Shown here piece after piece: positions 1 through 12,546 of a stretch of DNA of 64,000 nucleotides (the first letter of the stretch is position 1; every line of letters begins with the position of its first letter). Source of the DNA: Annona cherimola (lineage: Eukaryota > Streptophyta > Magnoliopsida > Magnoliales > Annonaceae); the NCBI GenBank assembly GCA_030490835.1, contig CM059973.1:53076008-53140007 (forward strand), given 5' to 3'. The position numbers and the translations under genes are program-made. The notes beneath the pieces were generated by a model. It was not told the origin of the DNA, made no database searches, and saw only the letters and a program-made list of their open reading frames with translations.

Positions 1-1028
1 AAGACTCAAGGATTCAAAATTTGCAAGTCATGGAGCTAAAAGACATCAAGCTAGAATGATCATATAGTGTTCCTAGAAATATAAATCAAGGGAAGAATAA
101 CCAAACATGAAGAAATTAAAGCAAGCAAGGCATTCCAAGGATTTCAAGTTCATTAAGCAAGCTGACAAAGTGAAGTCACACCCGAAGTCGACTTCACCTG
201 CGACTTGGGTCATGTCAAGGACCAAGTCGACCCAGACAGGAACTTGAAGAATCAGCGAACAGGCGAAGTCGCACCCGAAGTCGACTCCATCTGCGACTTG
301 GGTCGCAACGGTTGGAAATTTTTTGAACATTGGCGCATTAAATGCGCACCACCTACCTCCAAACGTTCGGATTCCCTCAACAATTATATAAGGCATTGAA
401 TATGAACGAGGAGGTTAGCAGAGAAATCATTGAATGTGCATAACTCTCATCTTCAAGAGCATTAAGTGATCAAGCCATCATATAGAAGAAGAACTTCGCT
501 TCCAAACTGCCAAGAGCTGCTTGCTGAATCATTAAGCCTACGTTACAAGTTCTTCTCTGCGCCAAATCTGCCTCTACACAACAGTAATGTGTAGAAATTT
601 TCTTTTGTTATTTTCTTGTTGTATTAAACTTGATTTAGTTTGGATAACTAAGATCAAGTGTAAGCAAAGTAGTGTGTGGTTGGAGTGGAACTCGTCACCT
701 ACTTGTGCTGTGTATTGTTGATGCCTCCTAGAGCTGGAATCTAGAAGAGAGCAGTGACTCTAGTTGTATTTGTGAAATACAATAGTGGAACCCAAGTCAC
801 AAGATGTGTGAGCTTGGAAGAGTGGAGTAGGGAGGTTGCCCGAACCACTATAAAAACCTTGTTTGTTGATTTTTATTTATGCTCTCTACACTATATTGCT
901 TTCCATTTTGTTTCTTCATAAAGGGGACTAGATTAATCCGGGGTAAAGTTTCTTTTTAAGTTGAAAAATTTTAAACACCCAATTCACCCCTCCCCTCTTG
1001 GGTAATAGCCATTAACTCGGGACCAACA
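1..1028 (+). mobile_element. Ty1-copia (Sirevirus-like) LTR, 3' part, cut by window edge
   Basis: The piece ends in GGGACCAACA, the terminus also seen (reverse complemented) at 57000 and 61010. It carries the same GTCGAC-rich 'AAGTCGACTTC / GTGCGACTTG' blocks and the same 'ttcgggcaacctccctactcc' type sequence (here on the plus strand) as those two LTRs. The left end lies outside the window, so I cannot tell a solo LTR from the 3' LTR of a longer element. The next base, 1029, is already inside a family I LTR, so this copia unit inserted into older chromovirus sequence. Open frames across it on both strands are not coding. Confidence 0.85.
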
Positions 1029-1651
1029 TTTTATTCAATATTATTAAACATAAAAATGCAGGAATTATCCAGCCATAAATATCCACCATGATGAAGCTAC
1101 AAAGTGTGCAAAATGAGCATAGGTAAGGTGGCAAGAGGGGCGTCCAAGGGGCTGCCTTGCTGCTTATTTTTGAATTTTTTATTTTATAAAATATGCCCAC
1201 ATATTGTTGACATGTAGGGACATTAGAGTATGCATTAAATTATGCAAATTCCTTGCAAGAAAAATTATAAAATACAGTTGAATGGGAGAGAAAAAACGTG
1301 GACAACTTGATTGGGCAATTGACGTGCATGAATATGCTGGTTTGCTGCCATTTTGTTAATTTTTTTAAATACCGAATTAATGCATGAATTAAAGGATAAT
1401 TAGGTGTATATTTTACCCTTAAATGGAGATTAATAAAAAATGGAAAAAATGTGCAAATGGGCAGCAACAATGGACGTGATGGTGGAGGCAGCTGGACGGT
1501 CAAGATGAAAATAGGTTTTTGGAATTTTCAAAAATGGTAAAAAACAATTTTACTTGGCTGTAAAATAGCCAGCACATGAAGGGGATAACCAAGCATTAAA
1601 TAATGTGGAAAAACCCAACAAGTGGGGCCCACAACTAGATCATATCCAGCA

Positions 1652-1660
1652 CTATATAAG
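1652..1660 (+). promoter_or_regulatory. Putative LTR TATA box
   Basis: CTATATAAG lies in the upstream half of a family I LTR, followed by 'ccatgcacgtcc', which is also found after the equivalent site in related LTRs (about 42358 and, inverted, about 21790). Position and sequence fit a Pol II retrotransposon promoter. The transcription start is not proven. Confidence 0.5.
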
Positions 1661-3170
1661 CCATGCACGTCCACAAAGAATGAACTTTGGAAATTTGATA
1701 AGTGCTGAAATTCCAGCTCCCCAAGAACAGCTCTCATGTCCCCATTTTTAGCCAGCAAGAAGGAAGAAAAACAAGGAAAAAATAAGGAAAATTTGGTGGA
1801 GAAAATCCATTTCCAAGTGATTAGGGTTTGGAGTGCATAAACCAAGTAAGTGTATGTGTTGTTTTGAGTTGTTTATGTTGAGTTTTAAACTCCAAAATTT
1901 GAATATGAAATGGATGCTTAAAGATTTCCTAAATGATGATTCAACATGCCTTTGATTGAATATGGGATTGGTATTAAGCTTTATGATTGAATTTCCATGT
2001 TTTAGATGTTCAAAATGAAGTTTAGAATGTGTATTGAGTGGAAAACTCAACTTGTTAATCTTGAATTCCCATGTCAAGTTGCTGTTTTGAATGAATGATA
2101 TGATTAGGTTATGAATAATTTTTTAATTCAAAACATATGTTGATTTGAGCTTAAATCATGAATTTTAGAAAATATGGAATGCAAAGCGACGTTTACGACC
2201 CGAATTCTTCATTTTTAGGTTAAAAATGCTATGGAAATGGTTTTGCATGATTTGTGAATGATATATAGGGTAAAATATCCTAGGTTTAGGGTATTATCTA
2301 TGCCCAAAAATATTTGGGAAAATAAGCTCAAAATATGATTTTTATGGATTTATGAAACGATGTATAAATGGAGTGAAAACGGCTAAGCAACTTGCTGTTT
2401 TGAGGGGTTTTAATTTATGAATGTTAAACATGTGTTAATACCCTAAACTTGGATTAAGAAAATTAGGGTTAATTGCTGAAAATTCGGATTTATTAAACTT
2501 CTTAGGGTTATGTGTCAAAAGACATGTTAAACGTGTGAAAAACGGGTTCCAAAGTTGCTGTTTTGGAAACCTATGATAAGTGGATTTAAATCCCATAAAA
2601 ATACCCTAAATGCAGTGGTAATTAAGGATAATTATTATGCTGAATTATTGACCAAGTTTCTGTCTTAGAAAATTTTATGAAATATATTATGTATGTGTTG
2701 CCAAATAGGCATATGTGAAAGGATAAATGTGCATAAGTGATGAATGACGTATGGAATGTGATTATGTGCAAAAATGTATGAAAATATGATATATTTCATG
2801 ATTATACATATGTTTAGAGTGTATAATGATTAATTTCAACTTTGAAATTTATTTATGAAGTTTAAGGCGACGATGTGTGCTTAAAATGAGCACCGATGTG
2901 TGAATTTTGGAAAATAAGTGAAAATGGTAAATGAAGGTTAATGAACCTTTAAATGATAATGATTGAATGATTATTATGTGATTAAAGGGTTAACCTAATC
3001 ATGGGATTGAATATGTTGCGTATGAACCGATGAAATGTGCTAATGTGTGCAATATATGCTACATATGTGCATAAAGACTTGAGAAGTCAAATGAATGATA
3101 TATGTGAATGAAATGGGTTGGAAAACTAAATGAGATACAAAGAAAAGAAATATATGAAAAATTATATTAT

Positions 3171-3230
3171 TCTCATGTAGGAAAAGGCAAAGAAAAGGCT
3201 GAGTCGGAAAGCTAAGGAACGCAGGTAAGC
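3171..3230 (+). other. Acceptor / purine block / donor module (exon-like)
   Basis: A T-rich run ending TTCTCATGTAG is followed by a 44-nt purine-rich block (3181-3224) and then by CAG|GTAAGCAAGC, a strong plant 5' splice-site match. The same arrangement, also with a 44-nt block, is at 43884-43927, and with 47 nt at 52385-52431. Inverted versions occur in the minus LTRs (about 4366, 9876, 15083, 20213, 25605, 34938 and 40617). What is seen is the conserved module; use as a real exon is inference. Confidence 0.5.
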
Positions 3231-3440
3231 AAGCAGATTTGTTTTAAATGACTTTTGCTTTCCTAAATTACTTTGAGTAAATGTGATTTTCGCTCTAACT
3301 TGTTTGATGAAATTGTAGAAATTTTTTCTAATGTGTTTAAGGATGACCATTCCTTAGTTAAATGGTGTTGAAATGATGTTTTTACTTCAATTGTGATATT
3401 ATGAAATTTTCTTTGATAAATGTTATGGAAAAATGTTATG

Positions 3441-6400
3441 ATTCCATTTCGGGGCCTTTTGCTTATAAAAGTTATGCAATTGTGCTAACCCCTTCTCAAT
3501 CACCTTAAAATGAATTTCTTGTCCACACGTCAATTTTGTCATTTTTACATAAAGGGCTTGCATAATCTTTTGCATACCATTTAGCAATTCGAAATCAAAC
3601 CATTTTATGAAATCAACATAGGAGGTTGGTCATCCTTAAATCCTCTTCAACACATCCGTATAAACATTTTTCAAGATATTTTCAATATAGATTTCCTTAT
3701 CTAAAGGAAATCAAAACTTTTCGAATATCATTTCAAAACATATGAAATATGTCCAAATCATCATTTATTATTTAATTATCATGTCCTAGCAAAACAAATC
3801 TTTTTCATAAATCAAATCTCCTTTTTCTTTTTTTTCTTTTATAACATGATTATTTATCATTAAACATCATAAGAGAAATTCAAAACTTATTTACATTTGT
3901 TGCTTTGTGAAAAAGGGCAAAATTCCCTTTTTCTTATAAAATACTTTTGAAACAATATCATAAAGAACTTTCTTACTTAAAATCAAATTCTTAAAACCAT
4001 TGGCATCAAACATGAAATCCTTTGAAAACATTATCATGGAGAACTTGCTTACTCATAAGCAAAATTCTCAATTCCATTAACATAAAGCATTGCCAATCTT
4101 TGGCAACACTGATGATAAACTTCTTATCTTAAAACGTATTTCTTGCTTCCCATGAAGCAAACCTTGAGGTTTTTCCTTAAAGCCATTTTTTTCCAAAATT
4201 TACGACTTTTCATTAAAGCCGTCATTTTTCAAAACTTGTGACTTTTTATTAAAGCCATCATTTTCAAAACTTGTGCTTGCCCATTCATTAAAACATAAAC
4301 ATAAACATTTCAATCACATATCATCATATAGAAAGAAAATATTATTTTAGAAAGTTCGCTTGCTTACCTGAAATCACCATAATCCCTTTCCTTCCATTCA
4401 TTTCCTTGCCTTTGCCTAAATAAATGAAAATAACATTTCATTTATTTACATCATCTTCACATACTTATATTCCTTAGGTTTTTCAACCTACATATATCCA
4501 TCTGTACTTATATTACACTAACTTAGCCCACTTATCTTTCAAGTTGGGTGTTCATACGTATTATAACCTATACATATCAAATCATCCATTTCTCAACACA
4601 TAAAACATGTGTTTCTTAAAATTTCTTAAAACAGCAACTTTTATATAATTCCAGCATGATTAAACCCCTTAATTAACATATAATTTAGGTTTTAATTTTG
4701 GATTTATAATCCATTTATCATAGGGTTCCCAAAACAGCAAATTAAAAACCCATTTTTCGTCGTTTCAATGCTCTCTTTAGCAACATGGTTTAAACAGATT
4801 TTTAATCTAAATTTTCAAGCCTTAAACTATAGTTTTCTTAACCCAAATTTAGGGTATTAACATATGTTTAAAATCTATATATTAACTTCTTTCAAAATAG
4901 CAACTTCTTTCCCTATTGCGGGTACCGTTTTCACCCCATTTGGACACCTATTCATAAAATTCATAAAATCAAATTTGGGGCTTATCTTCCCAAATAATTT
5001 TGGGAGTCCAAAGTAACCTAATCCTAGGGTATTTTACCCTACATAACTTTCATAAATCATTTAATCTCATTTCCCCACCATTTTTAACATAAAAATGGAA
5101 AAATCAAGTCATATATGAAACCCTAGGTTTCATACCTTATAAAATCAGCAACCTATTCATAAATCATCATATGACTTACACTAAATCATGATTTATATCC
5201 CATTATAATTCAAATTCTGTCACAAAAACCTGGAATTTAACATTTATCTTGATTTATTCCTTAAGTTGTCCATAATGCTGAATTCAAGCACATTGAATTC
5301 TCAAAATCTTGAATTAATATCAAATCAAGTAGTTTTGATCTGAAATTTCTACCATACCTTAATAACTAAATTAATTAACTAAAATAAATATTTACAGCAT
5401 AAAAAATTAACCATTTATATTTATTTTGGGTATTTTTACCTTGCAGGACAGTAGCACTCCTTTTCAGATAGCCTTAATCATGTAAATTATTGGGTATATT
5501 TATGCCCATCAAAACCTAATTTTTATTTTTGGTTGTGTGATCCTCAATATTTTTTATATATCCTGTAAACTTTTTAGCTCAAAATTCCTTGTATAAAAAT
5601 TATTAAAAATTATTTAGTGCAGCTGATCCTCCCACCCGTTTAATCCTGTCCAGGTTGATTTTCCCGGATTTTTAATTTGCAACGTGTTTATACTTTTAAG
5701 CTGAAAATTGGGTCATTCCTCAATAACCCCATAAAAATAGTTCATTAACTATTTCTTCCATATTTTAGATTTCTGCCTCATTTCTTTTAGGTTTTGCTCC
5801 TATATTTGCATCTCTTTTCAATACATATGCAAAACCCTCATTCAATACTTAATTCTAGAATGTTATTAATCTTTATTTAGAGGTTTATTATGATTCAAAA
5901 CCATGATTCGAATATCAAGAAGAAAACTTGGAAGTTGGAAGGCTTAACTCAACGGGTACTTACCCGATTTCGTCGATTCTTTGCCCCGAGCTTCTCCTTC
6001 TCTTTTTCCTTCTTCTTTTCCTCCTCTTTTCTCCTCTTCCTTGCTGGGTTGGACATGCCCTAACTGCTACCTTTGGAGAAAATCTCCATTTTTATCCCTT
6101 TTTCCTCTCTTTCTCTCTCCTTCTCCCCCCTGCTGGGACATGCAGCAGCTTGCTCTCCCTTTTTTTTTCTTTTTATAAGTCTGGTGCTTAAGTAACCCCC
6201 TAGGGAATTTTTGTAAATTCTATTTTTACCTTTCCCAAATTTCCCTCTTTGCTTAGCTCTTAAGTAATCTACTTTACTTGCTCTCCAAGAAAGAAACTTC
6301 TTATGATAATTAGCTCAATCCATTCCATTCATATCATAGATTTCATAATTTTATTCCATCGTTTCAAATTTTATCTTAAACCGACGTTTCTAACTCAAGT

Positions 6401-6871
6401 TATGACCACTTGATTTTATCTTTTGGATTTGGGATAAAAATAATTAATTATCACCCTAATCCCATCATGATTCCCTTAATCTAATCTATTCATAAGATTG
6501 GGCCCACCTTTGTGAACTTACCTTTCAAATTTCATCGAAATTCGCCTTGTAGGCGTCAAGTTATGAATTTCCTATCATTTTTCATCTTAATTCCATAATT
6601 ACACTTTAATCTTTATAAATTAAATCATGGTAATTAACATGATTATTCATAACATATTTTCACCTTTAAATCCTCATTAAGCCCCTCGGGTCATACCGAC
6701 TCACTTTGGGCTCCGATGATTAAATTTTTAATCACCATTCTTAATTGAACCCTAATTGCAAAATATCATAAAATCATCCATAAATCATTCAAAATTCATT
6801 TAAATCACATATAAATCAAATATATATGTTCAATGCATCCCATTGAGTCCTACATAGGTTAGGGTTTCACA
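3441..6871 (-). mobile_element. Family I LTR, minus orientation, U3-side part
   Basis: The right edge reads ...AGGGTTTCACA, the reverse complement of the LTR start TGTGAAACCCT, and is immediately followed by a polypurine tract on the minus strand. The sequence is colinear with 14240-17640 and 9000-12452. It is the 3' LTR of the minus-strand element whose internal region is 6872-8332. The 3' third of the LTR is absent because of the inverted junction at about 3441. The pyrimidine-rich stretch 5980-6180 is the purine-rich transcript leader and creates spurious Leu/Ser/Phe-rich frames. Confidence 0.82.
6171..6177 (-). promoter_or_regulatory. Putative LTR TATA box (minus strand)
   Basis: The minus strand reads ACTTATAAAAAG just before a long purine-rich leader. 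The equivalent position in the LTR ending at 17640 (about 16937) also reads TATAAAA. Candidate core promoter only. Confidence 0.4.
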
Positions 6872-7261
6872 ATCCTCCCCCCCTTTATAACAGGTTTCGT
6901 CCCGAAACCTATTACATTTCAAATATCGGGGGTAAGACTCATGTGAAATAACTAACTTATCATCCCTTTTTCCAATACTTTCATTGGCTCATTATGCTTC
7001 CATCGCGCTATTCTGTCTTAGTGGCATTTTTAGCCTTGGTCCAATAGACGTATCACTTGTCTCCACTATTTCCTGTTTCCTGTTTCCATATGGACATCTC
7101 ATTGAAATTGTTCTTTTCTTTATGTCATCCATCTCTTATTCCTATGGTGGTAGGCATACGATTATTCTTATACATAGAGAAATTATAGAATTTCTCATCT
7201 TATCATAGGGTAAGACCTAGGCTGCCGAACCTCGGGTGGCTAAACCCAGGGCTTCTTTTTA

Positions 7262-7474
7262 TAGCCGCAGTTATCTATTCTTTCTACCTGTGAGGTATTA
7301 CCTGTAGCGGTAGCACATTCAATTCTTTGACTTAGGGTTGATAGTTGCCCGTCGTTAACGAGCTCATGGACTCACTTGTCCTGGTCGTTTAGATTTGCTA
7401 CTGGCTTTTCTTCTTTCCTATTGACTCATATCGGTAACTGCCTTTCCCTTATTCAAAACTAAGGTAATAGGCAT
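7262..7474 (-). pseudogene. gag N-terminal relic (Ty3-gypsy chromovirus)
   Basis: Reading from 7474 on the minus strand the frame begins MPITLVLNKGKA, resembling MPTTRATTRLNKGKAP at the start of the better-preserved gag at 33593. It meets a stop within about 20 codons. The DNA remains alignable to the 33370-33593 gag start through 'gtcgttaacgag...ttgactca'. No central gag domain or zinc knuckle follows. Identification rests on start position, N-terminal peptide and DNA colinearity. Confidence 0.6.
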
Positions 7475-8315
7475 GTTGTAGAACGCAACATATAAAATTA
7501 TGTCAATAGCATTTCTTATCATAATATTCATTCATATCACACATAGTCAATATGATCATTTTTTATCATAGAATCATTATACATAGTAAATTTTACAATC
7601 TAGAAAGATCAATGATCTTTCATTTTTCATATACATTTAGCACTTGAATAAAATCAAATGCATTCATATTTTCATAACATCAAACAATATAAATTAGGAG
7701 TCAAAAGAAACTTTCTTTTTCCTACCTTTCCCATTTCTACCTGCACATTTCATTATGTAAGGTTGCTTTTCCCTACGCATACAGATTATATTTGCATAAT
7801 TTGTCATTTTATCATGAACATAATTTCTAAATCAATCAATCACATAGAAAATCGACGCCTAGGTGCCGCCTAAATGGCGCCACAGCATCGCACCTTATAC
7901 ATGCAAAGTCTAACACAGTCCTATGCTATATTAGGTAAGGTGTGGTCAACCTTAGGTATGGGGGGTCTCTATGTAGGGTTCCATAACCCATCATCTGTTC
8001 TGATTCCCTTCTATCCTTTGTTCTTTCTTAAATTTTCCTACATACTTCTTCATTTCATCTGACCTCATATCATTTTTCCTTCATATACCATCTATACTAT
8101 GAAATATGGCAATCCAGCTATATTTCCTCAAATAATCATATTCTTGTGTCATAATGATGCACATTATAAGACAATACATATCGTATATGTCTTATAATCT
8201 CAATCTTTTTCTTTCATCATTTTTCATTTTTCTTCTATTTCTATCTATCAATCCTTGCTGAAATATTATCTTGTGATATCAAATCTTTTCTTACCACGCC
8301 TATTTACCAATCCGT

Positions 8316-8327
8316 GCTCTGATACCA
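8316..8327 (-). other. Primer binding site (initiator tRNA-Met)
   Basis: The minus strand reads TGGTATCAGAGC, complementary to the 3' end of plant initiator tRNA-Met, five bases inside the LTR terminus at 8333. A weaker second unit (about 8257-8268, TAATATTTCAGC) lies 59 bp deeper, within a repeated flank. Confidence 0.8.
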
Positions 8328-8332
8328 AGCTC

Positions 8333-11300
8333 TGTGGCGCCCAAATCGAGACGTCACTTCCTTACCTCAAGACCTTATTGATTAGTAAATGTGATTCAAG
8401 ATTGTTGCCCTGATCACGCGGCGGGATTTTAATTGGAACTCGTCTAAATTTTTTTTCGTTTCTTCATTCATCGTTATTGCATTTATAATATAAGCAATGG
8501 TACACTTGTATTCACTTGTACAAATCCTTTATAACTTCTCAACATGCGCTTATACAGTAAATGTCCTCTTGACCTAATCATGTCATTTTCATCTCATACA
8601 TATATATATTCAATCATTAGTTCACCTAGAACTCGGAACTTTAAACAAGTTCAAATATAAATCAACATACCTTGGATCTTTAACCAGGAAATCACATTCC
8701 ATTTCTTATAGACCACATGGCTACCATCACGTACCTTTCCTTTATAGCTTAAATTTGCATCCTCTTGAGTTTCCCGCTACCTGTCTAAAGTTTGGAAAAA
8801 CAAAACGTAAGTGACAACTCAGTAAGCAAGCATTTTATCTTTTAGGGCAAGGCTTCCTTGAAAATCATTCCATTAAACATTTTTCTCATAAATTATTTTG
8901 GCCAGGGGACATTTTATGTCCCAAAACATCTTGATTTCCATTTTCTTGGTTTCCATTTCGGGGCCTTTTGCTTACAAAAGTTATGCAATTGTGCTAACCC
9001 CTTCTCAAACACCTTAAAATCAATTTCTTGTCCACATATCAATTTTGTCATTTTTACATAAAGGGCTTGCATAATCTTTTGCATACCATTTAGCAATCTG
9101 AAATCAAATCATTTTATGAAATCAACATGGGAGGTTGGTCAGCCTTAAATCCCCTTCAACACATCTGTATAAACATTTTTCAAGATATTTTCAATATAGA
9201 TTTCCTTATCTAAAGGAAATCAAAATTTTTCGAATATCATTTCAAAACATTTGAACTATGTCCAAATCATCATTTATTATTTATTATCAAGACCTAGCAA
9301 AACAAATATTTTTCATAAATCAAATCTCCTTTTTCTTTTTTTTCTTTTATAACATGATACTTATCATTAAACATCATAAGGAAAATTCAAAACTTATTTA
9401 CATTTGTCACTTTGTGAAAAAGGGCAAAATTTTCTTTTTCTTATAAAATACTTTTGAAACAACAACATGAAGAACTCGCTTGCTTAAAAGAAAATTCTTA
9501 AAAATCATCGGCATCGAACATGAAATACTTTGAAAACATTATCGTGGAGAACTTGCTTACTCATAAGCAAAATTCTCAATTCCATTAACATAAAGCATTG
9601 CCAATCTTTGGCAACACTGATGATAAAATCCTTATCTTAAAACGTATTGCTTGCTTCCCATGAAGCAAACCTTGAGGCTTTTCCCTGAAGCCATTCTTTT
9701 CTAAAAATTTACAACTTTTCATTAAAGCCGTCATTTTCCAAAACTAGTGGCTTTTCATTAAAGTCATCATTTTTCAAAACTTGTGCTTGCCCATTCGTTA
9801 ATACATAAACATAAACATTTCAATAACATATCATCATATAGAAAGAAAATATTATTTTAGAAAGTTCGCTTGCTTACCTGAGATCGTCATAATCGCTTTC
9901 CTTCCATTCTTTTCCTTGCCTTTGCCTAAATAAATGAAAATAACATTTCATTTATTTACATCATCTTCAAATACTTATATTCCTTAGGTTTTCCAACCTA
10001 TATAAATTCATCTGGACTTATATTACACTAACTTAGCCCACTTGTCTGTCAAGTTGGGTGTTCATACATATTATAACCTATACATATCAAATCATCCATT
10101 TCTCAATACATAAATCATGTGTTTCTTAAAATTTCTTAAAACGGAAACTTGTCTCTAATTCCAGAATGATTAAACCCTTAAGTAACACATAGTTTAGGGT
10201 TAAGTTTTGGATTTATAATCCATTTATCATTGGGTTCCCAAAACAACAACTTAAAAACCCGTTTTTCGTCATTTCAATGCTCTCTTTAGCAACATGGTTT
10301 AAACAGATTTTTAATCCAAATTTTCCAACCTTAAACCATGATTTTCTTAACCCAAATTTAGGGTATTAAAAAATTTTTAAAATTCATATATTAACTTCTC
10401 TCAAAACAGCAACTTATTTCCCTATTGCGAGTACCATTTTTCCCCTATTAGGACACCTATTCATAAAATTCATAAAATCAGATTTGGGGCTTATCTTCCC
10501 AAATTATTTTGGGCATCCAAATTAACCTAATCCTAGGGTATTTTACCCTACATAAATTTCATAAATCATTTAATCTCATTTCCCCACCATTTTTAACATA
10601 AAAATGGAAAAATCAAGTCATATATGCAACCCTAGGTTCCATACCTTATAAAATCAGCAACCTATTCATAAATCATCATATGAATTACATGAAATCATGA
10701 TTTATATCCCATTATAAGTCAAATTCCATCACAAAAACATGGAATTTAACATTTATCTTGATTTATTCCTTAAGTTGTCCATAATGCTGAATTCAGGCAT
10801 ACTGAATTCTCAAAATCTTGAATTAATATCAAATCAAGTAGTTTTGATATGAAATTTTTACCATACCTTAATAACTACATGAATTAACCAAAATAAATAT
10901 TTTCAGCATTAAAAATTAAGTATTTATATTTATTTTGGTATTTTTACCTTTATGGACAGCAGCACTCCTTTTCAGACAGCCTTAATCGAATAAATTATTG
11001 GGTATATTTATACCCATAAAAACCTAATTTTTATTTTGTTCTTGTAATCCTCAATATGTCTTATATATACTGTAAAAGTTTCAGATCAAAATTCCTTGTA
11101 TGAAAAGTATTAAAAATTATTTGGTGCAGATGATCCTGCCACCCGTTTAATCCTGTCCAGGTTGATTTTTCCGAATTTGTAATTTGCAACGTGCTTATCC
11201 TTTTAAGCTGAAAATTGAGTCATTCCTCAATCCCCCATAATGAGTCTTCCCACAAATGTTTATGCTAAAACTCGTTCATTAACTATTTCTTCCATATTTT

Positions 11301-12452
11301 AGATTTCTGCCTCATTTCTTCTAAGTTTTGCTCCCATATTTGCATCTCTTTTCAATATATATGAAAAACCCTCAATCAATACTTAATTCCATAATATTAT
11401 TAATCTTTATTTAAAGGTTTATTATGATTCAAAATCATGATTCCAATATCAAGAAGAAAACTTGGAAGTTGGAAGGCTTAACTCAACCGGTACTTACCTG
11501 ATTTCGTCGATTCTTTGCCATGAGCTTCCCGAGCTTCTCCTTTCCTTTTTCCTTCTTCTTTTCCTCCTCTTTTCTCCTCTTCCTTGCTAGGTTAGATGTA
11601 CCCTAGCTGCTGCGTTTGGAGAAAATCTCCATTTTTCTCCCTTTTTCCTCTCTCCTTCTCTCTCCTTCTCTCTCTCCTTCTTTCTCTCCTTCTCCCCCCT
11701 ACTGGGACGTGCAGCAGCTTGTTCTCCCTTTTTTTTTCTTATTATAAGTCACTTTTCTTGGTGCTTAAGCAACCCCCTAGGGAATTTTTGAAAATTCCAT
11801 TTTTACCTTTCCTAAATTGCCCTCTTTGCTTAGCTCTTAAGTAATCTACTTCACTTGCTCTCCAAGAAAGAAACTTCTCATGATAATTAGCTTACTCCAT
11901 TCCATTCATATCAAGAATTTCATAATTTTATTCCATCGTTTCAAATTTCATCTCAAACTGACGTTTCTAACTCAAATTATGACCACTTGATTTTATCTTT
12001 TGGATTTGGGATAAAAATAATTAATTATCACCCTAATCTCATCATGATTCCCTTAATCTAATCCATTCATAAGATTGGGCCCACCGTCATGAGCTTACCT
12101 TTCAAATTTCATCGAAATTCGCCTTGTAGACGTCAAGTTATGAATTTTCTATCATTTTTTCATCTTAATTCTATAATTACACTTTAATCTCCATAAATTA
12201 AATCATGGTAATTAACATGATTATTCATAACACATTTTCACCTTTAAATCCTCATTAAGCCCCTCGAGTCATACCAACTCACTTTGGGCTCTGGCGATTA
12301 AATTTTTAATCACCATTCTTAATTGAACCCTAATTGCAAAATATCATAAAATCATAAAATTATCTATAAATCATTCAAAATTTATTTAAATCACATATAA
12401 ATCAAATATATATGTTCAAGGCATTCCATTGAGTCCTACATAGGTTGGGGTT
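8333..12452 (-). mobile_element. Family I LTR (minus), internally deleted, start clipped
   Basis: The left edge TGTGGCGCCC is the LTR terminus next to the primer site. The right edge should read ...GGTTGGGGTTTCACA but stops after GGTTGGGGTT and runs into a primer-site remnant. Relative to 12465-17640 it lacks most of the roughly 50-bp hairpin array and the GC-rich island: sequence jumps at about 8930 from the array start to 'tttccatttcggggcc'. It was the 5' LTR of the element with internal region 6872-8332. Confidence 0.8.
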
Positions 12453-12464
12453 GATACCAACTTC
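12453..12464 (-). other. Primer-site remnant at an LTR-LTR junction
   Basis: Only GATACCAACTTC separates two minus-strand LTRs: seven bases of a primer site (TGGTATC on the minus strand) plus the usual short spacer. The rest of the internal region, the polypurine tract and six or so bases of the left LTR are gone. Confidence 0.8.
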
Positions 12465-12528
12465 TGTGGCACCCCAAACCAAGATGTCACTTCCTTACCT
12501 CAAGACCTTATAGATTGGTAAATGTGAA

Positions 12529-12546
12529 TCAGGATTGTTGCCCTGA
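12529..12546 (-). other. Conserved LTR-terminal hairpin TCAGG...CCTGA
   Basis: TCAGGATTGTTGCCCTGA can fold with a 5-bp stem. It lies about 65-90 bases from the LTR terminus in almost every LTR here, in both families: 8396, 23990, 29230, 49717, 55018 and 55709 (minus), and 26435, 44903 and 54095 (plus). At 19206 the arms are TCAAG and CTTGT, so CAAG/CTTG pairing is kept. Its role is unknown; a U5 or packaging element is possible. Confidence 0.55.

Larger units (their letters stand above)
1029..3440 (+). mobile_element. Family I chromovirus LTR fragment, plus orientation
   Basis: Sequence matches the interior of the complete plus-strand solo LTR at 41017-44988 (compare 1060-3440 with about 41750-44140), in the same order: promoter-like TATA region, polypurine stretches, 'aacttgctgttttg' repeats, then the acceptor/purine/donor module at 3171-3230. 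Its 5' end is hidden by the copia LTR. The 3' third of the LTR is missing because at about 3441 it is joined head-on to a minus-strand LTR. No coding capacity is evident. Confidence 0.8.
6872..8332 (-). mobile_element. Internal region of a non-autonomous family I element
   Basis: It is bounded on the minus strand by a primer site (8316-8327) next to the right LTR and a polypurine tract (reverse complement of atcctcccccc) next to the left LTR. At 1461 bp it is far too short for gag-pol. It retains a degraded gag N-terminus (about 7262-7474) and otherwise no recognisable domain: no protease, reverse transcriptase or integrase motif was found. The closest relative here is 17641-19146, colinear and similar throughout. 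Plus-strand frames at 6984, 7658 and 7874 are antisense accidents. Confidence 0.8.

Noticed and set aside
5928..6191. Leu/Phe/Ser/Pro-rich frames at 5928-6191, 11596-11844 and 16633-17029 resembling signal peptides or membrane proteins
   Set aside because: They lie in a CT-rich tract (the purine-rich LTR leader read on the wrong strand), differ in frame between copies and are interrupted differently.
6984..7208. Frames 6984-7208, 17748-17969 and 47268-47465 with similar peptides (SGIFSLGPID)
   Set aside because: Antisense to internal regions of three related elements. The frames are interrupted at different places and no domain is recognisable. The sense strand could hide a decayed chromodomain, but I could not support that.
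8333..12452. A TSD around the 3441-12452 minus element
   Set aside because: One side ends in an inverted junction and the other in a primer-site remnant, so no duplication can exist in this arrangement.
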